Shown: positions 1 through 8,122, counted from the first letter of the stretch. The stretch is 10,349 nt of DNA from an uncultured Desulfovibrionaceae bacterium (GCA_947074125.1 CAMTOM010000027.1:1-10349); one strand, 5' to 3'. Notes: generated from the sequence alone by a model not told the origin. Numbers and translations are program-made.

Positions 1-127
1 TACAGTCCAAGCTGACAACTGACGGTGTGGGAGAAAGAGGGAGGGAATGGAGTTGTGGGGTGGGGGAAAAGGCTGGGGACTGTCTGTGTATGATTAATCT
101 GGATAAGGCATACCGGGGATAGATTGA

Positions 128-163
128 AGGAGAGCTGGCCATGTGGTCAGCTCTTCTGTTTTT
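128..163. terminator. Intrinsic terminator-like hairpin downstream of comEC
   Basis: A stem of about 10-13 pairs (arms 128-140 and 145-157, tetraloop at 141-144, with one or two G-U pairs on the plus strand) is followed on the plus strand by five T at 159-163. It sits about 30 bases beyond the comEC stop codon. The T-tract and G-U pairing favour termination of a plus-strand transcript entering from the left edge. On the minus strand the stem has a C-A mismatch and only a poor U-tract, so termination of the comEC operon here is possible but weaker. I see no convincing plus-strand gene in bases 1-127. Confidence 0.5.
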
Positions 164-184
164 GAGGGGGGCAGTATGAGATGT

Positions 185-2821
185 TCACTGTTTTTGGGGG
201 CGAGCTGTCTGTACACTCATGCGTGTGTGTTGTTGATGCCATCGAATACGGATTTCACCAGAGGCACCAGTGCCAAGCAAAGGGATATTTTTTTCATGGC
301 TATAGGTACGGACTTCTTTATGGGGATAGGCAAAGCGTGTATCCCGCCCATAGCTCACAAGAATATATTGTGGAGCAACAGCATCATAAAAGGCTTTGCT
401 GAAACTGCTGCGTGAACCGTGATGTGGCGCAACAAGAACATCTGCTTGCAATGTTGTATTGTGGCGAAGCTGTGTAATGGCGCCTTTTTCAATATCGCCA
501 GTCAGGAGAGCGAGTCCTTTATTGCGATGCACAACACGCAAAACAAGCGACGCATTATTTCCAGAAAGGTTGCTGTCATTTGCTGGGTGCAAAACGTCAA
601 TAAAAGAATCAGGGCTTTGCGCAAAAGGAGGTTGTACGATGTGAACAGAAGGGGTGCAAATGATGCGCTCACCACGCCGTAAGGTCTGTACAGGGAAAGA
701 TTGCTGTAAATTCTTCCACGCGAGCTTTTTTGCAGGAGAGGTTGGCTCTTCTCCGTTGGAGTAGATTGTTGTGGGACGTAATCGAGAGGCAAGCTGCCAT
801 GCGCCTCCCGTGTGATCCTGATCTGGATGTGTGAGAATGAGAGCATCCAGCCGTGGCGGACGGTTGGCGCTCAGGGCAGGTTCGACAATGCTGCGACCGG
901 CGTCGAAAAAGGGAGCGCGTGCATTTCCTGCGTCAATAACAAGCCGTTTTCCATAAGGGAGATTGAGAATAATGGCCTGCCCCTGCCCGACATCAAGAAG
1001 CTGAAGAGAAGTGCTAGCGTCCCAATAGGGGACTTGGCGGAGTACAGGGCCTGTAAAGAGAAGAAGAGTGCCTAGTAGCAAGAGCTTGCGGCTGGCTTGG
1101 GGAAGGTGGGGGCGTCCTGTCTGTGCAAAAGCAGCGATGCCAAGCAGGATGAGCCCCAGTGCTGTCGTCCAGTGTGGGTGTAAAACGGGCGGTGAGAAAA
1201 GGAGGTTATGCGTGTCAAGGAAGTGCAGTGTTGCAAGAAGCCATTGGCAGGGAAGCGCGGCAAGGTCAAAAAGGATTGCTGCAACTGTAGAAAGCCCAAG
1301 TAGCATTGGAATAAGAGCGAAGAGGGCAAGCGGCAGCACCCAGATACCGAGCAGGGGCAGCCACAGCATATTAAGGGGAAACCAGAGGCTGGCTTGATGA
1401 AATACGACGATGGAAAGCGGCAGGAGAGCAATTTGGAGTAGAGTGGAAATGGCAAGGATACCACAAAAAAGAGCGATGGCATTGCCCACACGAGGATATT
1501 TGGGAAAAAGACTTTGTACAAAACGTGTCAGGCGACGCAAGAGCGGTAATGCCATTCCGATGGTAGCGACTGCCAGAGCGGAGAGTTGCAAGCCAATATC
1601 AAAAATAGCCGGAGGGGAGAAGAGCGTAATCAGAAAAACCGTACAGAGCAATACATCCAGTGTGTTGGCTGGTCGGATGCGATAAAAGGCGAGCGCAGCA
1701 AGAAAAAGCATACCAGTGGCACGAATGAGCGATGCTGGCGCATCTCCCAGCCAGAGATAGAGTAAAGCCAGTGGCAGGGTAGCGCAAATGATATAAAAGC
1801 GTCGCGGCTGGTAAAGGTAGAGACTGGGCAGGATATATGCCACCAGCCATACCCCTGCTCCGGCAAAAAGGAAGATAACCGCGAGGTGTTGCCCTGAGAG
1901 CGCGATACTGTGTGCCAGTGAAGCGATGCGTACCTGTTCCATAGTTTGTGCGCTGATAAAAGAGCGGTCACTGAACAGAAGAGCAGGTAGAATTTCTTTG
2001 CCGGAGGCGAGAGAGGAAGAGGGGACGGGTAGAATTGCAGCAGGCAGCGGAGGAGAATCGCTTGACGTGTTTTCGATGTTTTGAGGTGTGAGAGAAAAGA
2101 CAGAATTATTGCGGAGGAGTGTGATGGCTTGCTGCCGTATCTTTTCGCGCACTCGCGCACTGATATTGCCTTCGCCATAAAATTGGGGGTCACCATAGGC
2201 ACCACGACTCCAGAAACGATAGAAAACCTGACGGCTGTGCCACCAATCCTGACTGTGAGTCGCATCAATATTATGAAATCCTCCCAGAGAGCGTAGCCGG
2301 AGAGAAAACGTGACTCTTTGTCCTGCAAGTGGGCGTACACTTGCTTCATCCCATGTCCAGCTCGCCTTGCCGTGGAGTGTTGTATCTGGCTGTGTTGTGC
2401 GGGGTGTTCCTGAAAGTATATCTTGTGTGGTGGGAGCTTCAGGACGGATATCACTCAAAAGAATGCGCAGGCGATTACCTGGCATGGGGCGTACTTCATC
2501 AATAAGCGCCGAAAGTCTTGGCATGTGTTTCGCATCTTGTGCCCAATCAGGCAGGCGCTCAGGTGCTACAGGCATGGTGAGATAAATGGCGCAGTAACCC
2601 AGCAGAAAAATACAAGCTGAACAAAAGAGTGTTTGTGGCGCACGCAGACGGGAATCAATCCAGAACAGTAAAAGCAGGATGCTCAGGGCAGGCAGAGGGT
2701 AACGGCATGCGTACAGACCGCACAGCCAGACCAAAATCATGCTTTGGCGGCAGAGCAGAGGCTGAAGGAGCGGAGGTTGAAAGGGGGGATAGTGTAATGG
2801 GCGTTGCGAGAAAGCGCACAT
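185..2821 (-). CDS. comEC: ComEC/Rec2-type DNA internalization channel protein
   Basis: Inner-membrane channel that passes one DNA strand into the cytoplasm during natural transformation. At 878 residues it is within the range of full three-part ComEC proteins. Hydrophobic segments at about 29-55 and 63-83 precede a soluble, OB-like region (about 95-235). A Pro/Ser-rich linker (about 240-275) leads into the ComEC_N membrane core (about 277-595), with the hallmark ALSGQH at 307-312. The C-terminal metallo-beta-lactamase-like domain has LDVGQGQ (609-615), HPDQDH (665-670), TGD (774-776) and HHGS (800-803), so the metal-binding set looks intact and a nuclease role is plausible. The ATG shares one base with the smpB stop (TGATG), implying translational coupling. 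It is the last gene of the run. Whether the organism is competent cannot be told, since no type IV pilus or comEA gene is present here. Confidence 0.93.
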   Translation of the reverse strand: MCAFSQRPLHYPPFQPPLLQPLLCRQSMILVWLCGLYACRYPLPALSILLLLFWIDSRLRAPQTLFCSACIFLLGYCAIYLTMPVAPERLPDWAQDAKHMPRLSALIDEVRPMPGNRLRILLSDIRPEAPTTQDILSGTPRTTQPDTTLHGKASWTWDEASVRPLAGQRVTFSLRLRSLGGFHNIDATHSQDWWHSRQVFYRFWSRGAYGDPQFYGEGNISARVREKIRQQAITLLRNNSVFSLTPQNIENTSSDSPPLPAAILPVPSSSLASGKEILPALLFSDRSFISAQTMEQVRIASLAHSIALSGQHLAVIFLFAGAGVWLVAYILPSLYLYQPRRFYIICATLPLALLYLWLGDAPASLIRATGMLFLAALAFYRIRPANTLDVLLCTVFLITLFSPPAIFDIGLQLSALAVATIGMALPLLRRLTRFVQSLFPKYPRVGNAIALFCGILAISTLLQIALLPLSIVVFHQASLWFPLNMLWLPLLGIWVLPLALFALIPMLLGLSTVAAILFDLAALPCQWLLATLHFLDTHNLLFSPPVLHPHWTTALGLILLGIAAFAQTGRPHLPQASRKLLLLGTLLLFTGPVLRQVPYWDASTSLQLLDVGQGQAIILNLPYGKRLVIDAGNARAPFFDAGRSIVEPALSANRPPRLDALILTHPDQDHTGGAWQLASRLRPTTIYSNGEEPTSPAKKLAWKNLQQSFPVQTLRRGERIICTPSVHIVQPPFAQSPDSFIDVLHPANDSNLSGNNASLVLRVVHRNKGLALLTGDIEKGAITQLRHNTTLQADVLVAPHHGSRSSFSKAFYDAVAPQYILVSYGRDTRFAYPHKEVRTYSHEKNIPLLGTGASGEIRIRWHQQHTRMSVQTARPQKQ

Positions 2822-3276
2822 CAGCTCAGTTCGCGCTGGGCATCACGCTCTTCGGCACGCCGTTTCAGATCCTCGCGGTGGTCATGTAATTTTTTGCCGC
2901 GTCCCAGAGCTATTTCCACTTTTATGCGTCCGCGTTTAAAATAGAGACGTACAGGAACGACAGTGAGACCTTTCTGTTCCACTTTTGCCGTGAGGGTGGC
3001 AATTTCGCGCGTATGGAGCAAGAGCTTGCGTGGGCGGTTGGGAACCTGTTCGACATAGCCTGCATTGGCGTAGGGCGAGATATGCAGCGAGACCAAAAAG
3101 GCCTCTCCTGCGCGAAAGTCCACATAGCTGTCCTGGAAGTTGACCTTGCCCGCACGGATGCTTTTTACTTCCGGCCCTGTAAGGCTGATGCCAGCCTCAA
3201 GAAAATCACTCAGTTCATAGAGGTGGCGTGCCTTTTTATTAAGGGCAATCGTTGCTGGTGAGGTGTGTTTGCTCAT
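2821..3276 (-). CDS. smpB: SsrA-binding protein SmpB
   Basis: Binds tmRNA (SsrA) and delivers it to stalled ribosomes for trans-translation. At 151 residues it has the usual family length. Visible family signatures are the N-terminal NKKARHLYEL (13-22), TGPEVKSIRAG (33-43) with the following DSYV (49-52), the basic segment YFKRGRIKVEIALGRGKK (112-129), and the Lys/Arg/Asp-rich C-terminal tail (130-148) that becomes helical in the mRNA channel. The start lies 3 bases after the ptsI stop, with a weak GGA ribosome-binding site inside the end of ptsI, so it probably depends on upstream translation. Its stop overlaps the comEC start by one base. The tmRNA gene itself is not in this window. Confidence 0.97.
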   Translation of the reverse strand: MSKHTSPATIALNKKARHLYELSDFLEAGISLTGPEVKSIRAGKVNFQDSYVDFRAGEAFLVSLHISPYANAGYVEQVPNRPRKLLLHTREIATLTAKVEQKGLTVVPVRLYFKRGRIKVEIALGRGKKLHDHREDLKRRAEERDAQRELS

Positions 3277-3279
3277 AGG

Positions 3280-5049
3280 TTATCCAATTGACTGGAGCAT
3301 GGAGGCATGAAAGGAAAATTCCTCACGCAAATATTGATTGAGCGCATCTTGCACCATGCGCGTAGAGACAACCGTATCGGTGCTCATCAAAACAGAGTGG
3401 GCAAGTTCTGTGCAGTCTTCGATACTGAACATACGGAGCATATGTTTAATGGAAGGCACGTATGCGGGGGTTGCGGAAAGTGAGTCCACACCCATCCCCA
3501 GCAAAAGCAGGAGACCGCCAGGATCAGCAGAAAGCTCACCACAGGCAGAAACGCCAATACCCTCACGATGGGCACAGTCAATAACGTGCTTTAGTGAACG
3601 TACGATTGCTGGGTGCAAAGGATCATGCAAGTACGCAACATGCTTGTTATTTCTGTCGATTCCCAAAGTGTAATGGATAAGGTCATTACTGCCAATACTA
3701 AAAAAATCACATTCGCGAGCCAGAGCATCGGCAATCATTACTGCTGAAGGGGTTTCAATCATCACCCCAACAGGCAGGTCGCTTTTGTGTGGAATACCAG
3801 CCGCCGAAAGGCTTTGGGCGACTTCTACAAGCAGGCGTCGCACTTCCTGAACTTCCTGTATACCTGTGACCATGGGAATCATAAGCGCAATATTACCGCA
3901 CATTCCGGCGCGCATAAGCGCACGAAGCTGGGTATAGAAAATATTGCGATTGCGCAGACAAAAGCGAATGCCGCGCAGTCCCAGAGCGGGATTGGGTTCC
4001 TTGAGTGCGGTTTGACGTCCGAGCATTTTATCCGCCCCAGCATCCAGTGTTCGGAAGACGAGGCGTTTAGGGGAAATTTGTTCTGCTGCACTCTTATATT
4101 CCTGGTACAGTTGCTCTTCGTCGGGTAGATTGCTTTGGCGCAGGTAGGCAAATTCTGTACGATACAGGCCTATGCCTTCAGCGCCAGAGGCAAGAGCTGC
4201 GGCGCACTCTTCAGGATTTTCAATATTTGCCTGAACGCTGACACGGATGCCATCCCGTGTTTCTGCAGGCAGACAGGCATTGCTGACAATCCTGTGTTCC
4301 CAATCGGCATAATCCTGCTTGTGCTGGCGCAGAAGAGCAACTTCATCTTCATCTGGAGCAACATGGACGCGCCCCCGCAAAGCATCAATAATAATGCTGT
4401 CGCCATCCTGCACAGAGGGAAACAGTCCAGTAACCCCCACAATAGCAGGAATGCGCAAACTGTGCGCCAGAATGGCCATATGTGAGGTCGGGCCACCTTC
4501 TGTTGTCACAATGCCCAGCAAGTTGGAGAGTGAAAGCGCAAGGGTATCCGCAGGAGAAATATCGTCAGCAACAAGAATATGTGGTGTGTCAGGGTCTACC
4601 TGTACTGTATTTTGTCCTGTCAGTTGTGCCTGAATACGCTGCCCAACGGATTTGATATCCTGTGCCCTGTCTCGCAGGTAAGGGTCTTCCATGCTTTGAA
4701 AAAGAGCACAGAGACTTTCAATGGTTTTATGAAGAGCCCACGAGGCGCATAAATATTCTTCTGCAATATATTTTTCTGCTTGTTGCAGAAGTTTTTTATC
4801 CTGGCAAAGCTGTATGTGTGCTTTGATAATGTCATACTGTTCTGAGCAGGCATCAGGTATCTGATCGCAAATGGCAGTAAGTTCATCGCGAGTTCTGCTT
4901 GCGGCAGCGTAGAGAGTCTCTTTTTCCGCTTCGTACTGTGCGGGAGTGATCGTGCGTTCTTCTGGCGCACCGCTTGGGCGCAGGATAAGTGCTTTGCCAA
5001 TACAGATGCCAGGCGAGACGGGTATGCCAAATAATGTGACCCTTGCCAT
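3280..5049 (-). CDS. ptsI: Phosphoenolpyruvate-protein phosphotransferase (PTS Enzyme I)
   Basis: Cytosolic first enzyme of the phosphotransferase system: takes phosphate from PEP onto a histidine and passes it to HPr. The 589 residues span the N-terminal HPr-binding and phosphohistidine domains and the C-terminal PEP-binding barrel. The phosphorylated His is residue 190 in GGPTSHMAILA. The PEP-site Arg is residue 333 in FRTLDAGADK, followed by PNPALGLRGIRF. SIGSNDLIHYTLGIDRN and the catalytic Cys503 in ACGELSADP are present. These match E. coli positions 189, 332 and 502 within one residue, so the enzyme looks fully active. The start codon shares one base with the ptsH stop (TGATG), which would couple synthesis of the two partner proteins. 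The gene ends 3 bases before smpB. Confidence 0.97.
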   Translation of the reverse strand: MARVTLFGIPVSPGICIGKALILRPSGAPEERTITPAQYEAEKETLYAAASRTRDELTAICDQIPDACSEQYDIIKAHIQLCQDKKLLQQAEKYIAEEYLCASWALHKTIESLCALFQSMEDPYLRDRAQDIKSVGQRIQAQLTGQNTVQVDPDTPHILVADDISPADTLALSLSNLLGIVTTEGGPTSHMAILAHSLRIPAIVGVTGLFPSVQDGDSIIIDALRGRVHVAPDEDEVALLRQHKQDYADWEHRIVSNACLPAETRDGIRVSVQANIENPEECAAALASGAEGIGLYRTEFAYLRQSNLPDEEQLYQEYKSAAEQISPKRLVFRTLDAGADKMLGRQTALKEPNPALGLRGIRFCLRNRNIFYTQLRALMRAGMCGNIALMIPMVTGIQEVQEVRRLLVEVAQSLSAAGIPHKSDLPVGVMIETPSAVMIADALARECDFFSIGSNDLIHYTLGIDRNNKHVAYLHDPLHPAIVRSLKHVIDCAHREGIGVSACGELSADPGGLLLLLGMGVDSLSATPAYVPSIKHMLRMFSIEDCTELAHSVLMSTDTVVSTRMVQDALNQYLREEFSFHASMLQSIG

Positions 5050-5339
5050 CAGTTGCGCACCTCAAGGATAAGGCTGGCAAGATGCAAGAGTGCTTCGCGG
5101 GCATCATTTCCTTTGGCGCAAAAGGTCACATCACTCCCTTCACTGATAGCAAGAGAGAGAATGTCAAGCATGCTTTTGGCATCTGCTTCCGCTTCCTCTG
5201 TTTTGATAGTGATCTCGGCGCTGAATTCCTGGGCACAACTGGAAAGACGTGCCGCAGGGCGGGCATGCAAGCCCAGCGGAATCCGCACGGGAACAGTCAG
5301 GCTGAGTCCTTCTGGTGTCTGTATAATATGTTCTTCCAC
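5049..5339 (-). CDS. ptsH: Phosphocarrier protein HPr
   Basis: Small cytosolic phosphocarrier between Enzyme I and EIIA proteins. The 96 residues carry the active-site His25 in LGLHARPA (equivalent to His15) and Ser56 in AKSMLDILSLA (equivalent to Ser46, the HPr-kinase target in bacteria that have HprK). The N-terminus is about ten residues longer than in E. coli HPr. The start is GTG at 5339: an in-frame stop lies nine codons upstream with no ATG between, and the first downstream ATG is past the active site. No clear Shine-Dalgarno sequence precedes it. A 104-base gap separates it from the EIID gene, the only sizeable gap in the run, and may carry a promoter. No hprK gene is in the window, so use of Ser56 is unknown. 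Confidence 0.95.
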   Translation of the reverse strand: MEEHIIQTPEGLSLTVPVRIPLGLHARPAARLSSCAQEFSAEITIKTEEAEADAKSMLDILSLAISEGSDVTFCAKGNDAREALLHLASLILEVRN

Positions 5340-5424
5340 GGTAGTCGCTATTTTCTGACAGAATCAGATGGTATGGCTGCAAAAAAAGTAGTCGCACGCG
5401 ATATTTGTTTTACAGCGATTTTTT

Positions 5425-5454
5425 CATATATGTTATGGGCACATCACATGCCAA
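5425..5454 (-). promoter_or_regulatory. Possible sigma70-like promoter for ptsH-ptsI-smpB-comEC
   Basis: On the minus strand a TTGGCA (5454-5449, five of six matches to the -35 consensus) is followed after 18 bases by TATATG (5430-5425, four of six matches to -10). The -35 overlaps the last codons of the EIID gene. Transcription would start near 5418, giving a leader of about 80 bases before the ptsH GTG. The match is moderate and the region is AT-rich, so a chance match is possible. Confidence 0.35.
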
Positions 5455-6202
5455 GACCATGACGTTCAAACAGGAGAATAATAACGAGTACACCAGTCAG
5501 CAGAATAATGCGAGGTAAGCGTACACGTCCCATGCTCCATGCCGCAGCAACCAGTGCCGCAATGCTGAGGGCATACTCATCCCAGGGGAATGGGGTGGTA
5601 TGGCGTGGTGCCATCTGCCATAAAAAACATGCCAGAAGCAGGGCATTCAGAAATTTGAGTGTGTATGCCCAGTTAATGGGTTTGAGTTTTTTGATCCAGT
5701 GTAACGTCAGAAGTCCTTGCTTTAATCCGAAAAAAAAGCTCATGATTCGGAAAAGCTGAAGCAGTATAAACGCCAGAAGCGTTTCGAGCAAGGCAACATT
5801 TGTATGACCCGCGAGAAGAAGAATAGCTGTCAGCAAAGCCCAAAATGTCATGAGTGTGCCGCTGAAAAGCGAATCTCCCAATGCAGAAAATGTTGTTGCT
5901 GTAGTATTTTTGAACGCATGCAAATGTTGATCTGACATCAGGCCATTGGCAATACGCTGCTCAAGTGAGAGCAGCATACCCGTGAAAAGGGGCATCATAA
6001 AAGGATGAATGTTGCTGTGTTCGGTATAGCGGGCAAGTGCTTTTTGTCTTTCTTCCTGATGCGGATACAGCTCAAAGAGCGCCGGACGCAAGATAAAAAT
6101 AAAACCACATTCTTCCAGACCACGTGTGGAATTAACAGCCTCCAGAGAGAAGGTTCTCCCAAGACAGGTACAGGCAGTTATGAAAGAAAGTTTTCTGTTC
6201 AT
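5444..6202 (-). CDS. Mannose-family PTS EIID-like membrane component
   Basis: EIID subunits combine with EIIC to form the sugar channel of mannose/fructose/sorbose-family PTS permeases. The 252 residues carry family-like stretches: GFIFILRPALFELYP (33-47), the SNIHP block (63-67, like the usual N-T-H-P) followed by LFTGMLLSLEQ (72-82), and GDSLFSGTL (109-117). Hydrophobic segments lie at about 116-131, 137-158, 183-196, 210-224 and 231-245. It is shorter than typical EIID proteins (about 270-300 residues). The start overlaps the rsmI stop by four bases (ATGA). HPr and Enzyme I follow, which fits a PTS role, but no EIIA, EIIB or EIIC gene lies beside it. The substrate is unknown. It may work with partners encoded elsewhere or have drifted toward a regulatory role. 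Confidence 0.8.
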   Translation of the reverse strand: MNRKLSFITACTCLGRTFSLEAVNSTRGLEECGFIFILRPALFELYPHQEERQKALARYTEHSNIHPFMMPLFTGMLLSLEQRIANGLMSDQHLHAFKNTTATTFSALGDSLFSGTLMTFWALLTAILLLAGHTNVALLETLLAFILLQLFRIMSFFFGLKQGLLTLHWIKKLKPINWAYTLKFLNALLLACFLWQMAPRHTTPFPWDEYALSIAALVAAAWSMGRVRLPRIILLTGVLVIILLFERHGLGM

Positions 6203-7065
6203 GACTCTCTTCTCGTATCAGAGGCCTCGAATGATGTACATTCTGTCAGCAAGGTATAAAGCGCTTTTGCCGTCCAGCCCAAACACTGTACCTGTGCTCT
6301 TTTAACAATATCCTTGGGTTTGCCGCCTTGCTGCTGTTCCTGACGTAATATTTCCAGAGCCTCTTCTTTGGGGATAGCAAGTGTTTCTTCTGGAGGGCCG
6401 ATAATGACGGTAATTTCCCCCAGCAGCTCTGTGCGCAGTGTCTCGTGTTCTTCAAGGCGCATAATGATAAATTCTTCATGCTCTTTTGTCAGCTCTCTGG
6501 CGATAGCAAGGTCGCGGCGTCCAAGGATATGTGCCAGTGTTGCCAGTGTGGCATGGAGGCGGTCTTTGCGCTCGAAGAAGACGAGAGTCGTTTGTATGCG
6601 GGCAAAAGGAGCAAGCGTTTGTTCCTGAGCATGAGCATCACGGGGCAAAAAACCAAAAAAAGTAAAAGGTTGCGGTGCGATGCCTGCGGCGGAAAGTGCC
6701 GCTATGGGAGCGCAAGGGCCAGGCAGCATGGAGACGCGCAGTCCTTCTTTATGGCAGGCGCGTACCATTAAAAAGCCAGGGTCAGCCACAAGAGGGGTAC
6801 CCGCATCGGAAATAAGGGCAGCCGTTTGGCCTTCACGGAGTGATGCGAGAGTAGCATGGAGGCGGGCATCTTCATTGTGGTCATGACAACTGACAAAACG
6901 TCTGACAGTAATACCACACTGACGACATAGCAAACCCGCACGGCGCGTATCTTCTGCCAATACAAAATCAACGCTTTCCAGAACGCTTTTGGCGCGTGGA
7001 GAGAGATCACCAGGGTTGCCAAGAGGGGTGGCGACCACCCATAAACTCGGAAGCGTCGAAGGCAT
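6199..7065 (-). CDS. rsmI: 16S rRNA 2'-O-methyltransferase RsmI (C1402)
   Basis: Methylates the 2'-OH of C1402 in 16S rRNA using S-adenosylmethionine, tuning the decoding centre. From the chosen ATG it has 288 residues, against 286 in E. coli. Tetrapyrrole-methylase-fold signatures are in order: WVVATPLGNPGDLS (9-22), AEDTRR (37-42), ISDAGTPLVADPG (85-97), LPGPCAPIAALSAAG (114-128), FFGFLPR (136-142), VFFER (162-166), ARELTKEHEE (189-198) and GEITVIIGP (216-224). A C-terminal helical domain ends in AKALYTLL. The open frame runs 54 codons further upstream, but that part lies inside yraN and lacks family similarity. The ATG at 7065 directly precedes the conserved first strand and has a GGAG ten bases before it. 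It overlaps yraN by 59 bases and the EIID gene by four. Confidence 0.94.
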   Translation of the reverse strand: MPSTLPSLWVVATPLGNPGDLSPRAKSVLESVDFVLAEDTRRAGLLCRQCGITVRRFVSCHDHNEDARLHATLASLREGQTAALISDAGTPLVADPGFLMVRACHKEGLRVSMLPGPCAPIAALSAAGIAPQPFTFFGFLPRDAHAQEQTLAPFARIQTTLVFFERKDRLHATLATLAHILGRRDLAIARELTKEHEEFIIMRLEEHETLRTELLGEITVIIGPPEETLAIPKEEALEILRQEQQQGGKPKDIVKRAQVQCLGWTAKALYTLLTECTSFEASDTRRES

Positions 7066-7414
7066 GTATGATGTGCTCCACGGTAAAACGCTGTTCATAT
7101 TCGCAGACGCAGACAATATCAAAGCGACAGGGAACATCCCACGCTTTGTGTGCATCAAGCCACGCCCTGGCAGCTTTAAAGGTATTTTCTCTTTTCTTGC
7201 GGGTAATCGCTTCAAGAGGGTGCCCAAGGCTTGCCTGTGTGCGTGTTTTTACTTCCACAAAAACAATGGTGTGTTTGTCTTTACAAACGATGTCCAGCTC
7301 ATAATGCCCCGCTCGCCAGTTGCGGTCAAGAATGGAAAATCCCTTCTTCTTCAGGAAAGAGAGAGCGGTGTCTTCTCCTTTGCGTCCTAAAAGAGCGCGG
7401 GGGGATGCTAGCAT
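7007..7414 (-). CDS. yraN: YraN family (UPF0102) endonuclease-like protein
   Basis: Member of the UPF0102 family, with a fold related to Holliday-junction resolvases and restriction endonucleases; the cellular role is not settled. The 135 residues have the usual layout: GRKGEDTALSFLKKKGF (10-26), RNWRAGHYELDIV (31-43) and VFVEVKTRT (51-59), then the K-rich helix KKRENTFKAARAWL (73-86). The acidic residues Glu39, Asp41 and Glu54 plus Lys56 form the expected nuclease-like core; here the usual GEIDLI reads YELDIV. The ATG lies inside the last codons of rnhB (7-base overlap) with AAGG just upstream. The 3' end overlaps rsmI. The rnhB-yraN pairing is common in bacteria. Confidence 0.9.
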   Translation of the reverse strand: MLASPRALLGRKGEDTALSFLKKKGFSILDRNWRAGHYELDIVCKDKHTIVFVEVKTRTQASLGHPLEAITRKKRENTFKAARAWLDAHKAWDVPCRFDIVCVCEYEQRFTVEHIIHAFDASEFMGGRHPSWQPW

Positions 7415-8109
7415 AGTTGGCCTTGCTGCATGGTATTGGGAGATGCCGATGGGAGAACGCCTGCAAATGTTTTACGGTGTTGCGGACAGGGGCCAAATGC
7501 GCGTAACGCTGTTAAATGTGCTTGCGTGCCATAGCCTTTATGATCGGCAAAGCCATAGGCAGGATAACGCTTGCCAAGGTGCAGCATAATGGTATCGCGA
7601 AAGGTTTTTGCCAGAATGGAGGCAGCAGAAATAGCTGGAATAAGCGCATCACCTTTGATGATAGCTTGCTGGTGCGGTAATGGGGAAGTGTGTTGTGGTG
7701 CGCAAAAATGTTCCAGGATGGCGGTGGGAATAGTGATATTACCATCAATAAGCAGGCGTGCCGGACATTGTTTCAGTTTGCTGGCAGCTTTTGCCATGGC
7801 GCGAAGTGTCGCTTGAAGTATGTTGCATGTGTCGATTTCTGGAGCCCAGATGGCACTTACTGCCCATGTGGTTGCCTGTTTTTTTATCTGGATGGCGAGG
7901 CGTTCGCGCCGAGCGGCAGAAAGTGCTTTTGAGTCTGTGAGGCCAGGGAGATCAAAAGTGTCAGGCAAAATAACAGCAGCGGCGACAACGGGCCCTGCAA
8001 GGCAGCCCCGTCCAGCCTCATCAATACCTGCAATAAGGCCATCTGTTTGGGGAGAGAGAAGAGTGTCAGCCAGCAAGTACTGTGCGTGAGAGGAAGATTT
8101 TTTTTTCAT
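7408..8109 (-). CDS. rnhB: Ribonuclease HII
   Basis: Cuts RNA in RNA-DNA hybrids and single ribonucleotides embedded in DNA. From the ATG at 8109 it has 233 residues. Signatures include AGIDEAGRGCLAGPVVAAAV, with catalytic Asp30 and Glu31, LTDSKALS (58-65), LLIDGN with Asp122, and IIKGD with Asp154, followed by IPAISAASILAKTFRD. All four catalytic acids are present. The stretch between Asp122 and Asp154 is 14 residues longer than in E. coli RNase HII, so a surface loop is enlarged. The frame can extend ten codons to a TTG at 8139, but that part has no family similarity and would translate a palindrome. The gene follows an intrinsic terminator after rplS, so it needs read-through or its own promoter; I saw no convincing promoter. 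Confidence 0.95.
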   Translation of the reverse strand: MKKKSSSHAQYLLADTLLSPQTDGLIAGIDEAGRGCLAGPVVAAAVILPDTFDLPGLTDSKALSAARRERLAIQIKKQATTWAVSAIWAPEIDTCNILQATLRAMAKAASKLKQCPARLLIDGNITIPTAILEHFCAPQHTSPLPHQQAIIKGDALIPAISAASILAKTFRDTIMLHLGKRYPAYGFADHKGYGTQAHLTALRAFGPCPQHRKTFAGVLPSASPNTMQQGQLC

Positions 8110-8122
8110 GACAGCCACACTG

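Noticed and set aside
3..122. Tail of a plus-strand gene entering from the left
   Set aside because: A 39-codon open frame exists, but its G-rich, low-complexity composition does not look coding and no family is recognisable.
5378..5405. Terminator between the EIID gene and ptsH
   Set aside because: A seven-T run exists on the minus strand but the only preceding stem is four pairs with a two-base loop, which cannot fold well.
7066..7227. 54-codon upstream extension of rsmI
   Set aside because: It lies wholly inside yraN in another frame and lacks family similarity; the ATG at 7065 directly precedes the conserved first strand.
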